Shown: positions 63,404 through 64,000 of the stretch, piece after piece
How the letters are laid out: each line of letters begins with the position of its first letter
Numbering within the stretch: the first letter of the stretch is position 1
NCBI RefSeq assembly: GCF_014200175.1
Contig: NZ_JACHBD010000001.1
Span: 806,001-870,000, forward strand
Direction: 5' to 3'
From: Rhizobium lentis
Lineage (GTDB): Bacteria > Pseudomonadota > Alphaproteobacteria > Rhizobiales > Rhizobiaceae
Length of the DNA: 64,000 nt
The notes under the pieces: generated by a model
Databases searched by the model: none
Told to the model about the DNA's origin: nothing
The model's input: only the letters and a program-made list of their open reading frames with translations
Translations under genes and position numbers: made by a program

Positions 63404-64000
63404 CTACCGCCAGGCTTCCGGTAATTCGCCCTCAACAGGTTTCACCTTGTCGAGCAATTTCGCGCGGCCACTGACCCGCGCACAAAACCCATCCAGGGCT
63501 GCAAGTTTCACCGTACCCGCATCGTTCACGGCCTCGTAGCCCGGCATGGCCAACGGCTCCCCGAGCACGATACCGTCAGGCAGGCGGAAAGCGGCCGGTT
63601 TGCGCGTCAGGTTGAAAACGAACAGCAGTTTTTCCCCGCCCTTTTCGCGGGTGAAGGCGAGCAGGTCCTGGTTGGTGCCGACAAAGGTCATTTCGCCGTC
63701 GATCAGCGCCGGGTGGCTCTTCCGGAAGGCGAGCGTCCTGCGGTAGTGGTGCAGCACCGAGTAGTAGCTGTCCTCCTGCGTATCCACGGAAAGCGCAGCC
63801 TGCTCATAAGGCACCGGCAGCCAGCTCTTTTCCGCCGAGGTGAAGCCCGCATGCGCCTTGCCCGCCTCCCAGGGCATCGGCGTGCGGCATCCGTCGCGGC
63901 CCTTGAACGCCGGCCAGAAACGGATGCCGTAGGGGTCCCGCAGATCCTCGAAAGCAAGCTCCGCCTCCGGCAGGCCCAGCTCCTCACCCTGGTAGAGGCA
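63404..64000 (-). CDS. Alpha-glucosidase, C-terminal part (gene cut by the window edge)
   Basis: The last 198 residues of a glycoside hydrolase family 13 enzyme, read leftwards from beyond 64000. LYQGEELGLPEAEL, RDPYGIRFWPAFKGRDGCRTPMPWE and FRKSHPALIDGEM are typical of GH13 alpha-glucosidases/oligo-1,6-glucosidases; the closing beta-sandwich domain ends at 63404. Catalytic residues lie outside the window. Similar genes in rhizobia belong to alpha-glucoside uptake operons (agl), which cannot be checked here. Confidence 0.88.
   Translation of the reverse strand, partial: CLYQGEELGLPEAELAFEDLRDPYGIRFWPAFKGRDGCRTPMPWEAGKAHAGFTSAEKSWLPVPYEQAALSVDTQEDSYYSVLHHYRRTLAFRKSHPALIDGEMTFVGTNQDLLAFTREKGGEKLLFVFNLTRKPAAFRLPDGIVLGEPLAMPGYEAVNDAGTVKLAALDGFCARVSGRAKLLDKVKPVEGELPEAWR

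Overview
The window is a gene-dense, GC-rich piece of a Rhizobium-type chromosome (R. leguminosarum / R. etli clade is my best guess). The indications are a fused trpE(G) behind a Trp-Trp-Trp leader peptide, a NolR-like regulator, a choXWV choline transporter, rhizobial intergenic palindromic repeats, an IRO-type iron box and an adenine deaminase of the rhizobial length. No rRNA, tRNA, insertion sequence, prophage or CRISPR array was seen. About 60 protein genes can be supported; most are ordinary core metabolism.

Layout. 1-2.3 kb: end of a membrane protein gene, two MaoC-type hydratase genes, apt. 2.3-5.1 kb: petABC (cytochrome bc1), read leftwards and closed by a terminator. 5.4-10.5 kb: a nuclease/phosphatase-fold membrane protein and two related ABC exporters around a small ribbon-helix-helix gene. 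10.9-15.3 kb: trmL, a Na/Pi symporter, hemF and small unknown genes. 15.3-17.9 kb: cca, NUDIX and DUF1285 in one overlapping operon, facing 18.0-24.8 kb, a MoxR / DUF58 / two large membrane proteins operon. 24.9-30.8 kb: two acetyltransferases, a glutathionyl-hydroquinone reductase-like protein, a NUDIX hydrolase, a metallophosphoesterase, a TPR protein and an ECF sigma/anti-sigma pair. 31-41.3 kb: leuA and trpE(G), each behind an amino-acid attenuator, with a BenE-type transporter, a ClpP paralogue, queF and a CDF metal transporter between them. 41.4-46.8 kb: iron-regulated TonB receptor, extensin-like protein, fhs. 47-53 kb: a duplicated ClpP-like exported protein facing a LuxR-type regulator, DUF2333 and coiled-coil proteins, thymidine kinase. 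53.3-64 kb: choXWV, a HugZ-like protein, nolR, an omega-aminotransferase, an HD-GYP protein, a branched-chain amino acid binding protein, adenine deaminase and the end of an alpha-glucosidase gene.

The most interesting signals are regulatory. leuA is preceded by a 41-codon leader containing Leu-Leu-Leu-Leu-Gly-Leu, with three mutually exclusive RNA pairings; trpE(G) is preceded by a 14-codon leader with three Trp codons. In both, a sigma-70-like promoter lies only 6-7 bases before the leader ATG, so both leaders are probably translated from leaderless transcripts. Other points are an iron box laid over the -35 of the TonB receptor promoter and fused to a perfect 10-base inverted repeat, two NolR-type boxes before nolR, three families of dispersed repeats (one copy encodes the last 21 residues of a protein), and a tandem ClpP-fold protein in which only the first half keeps both Ser and His.
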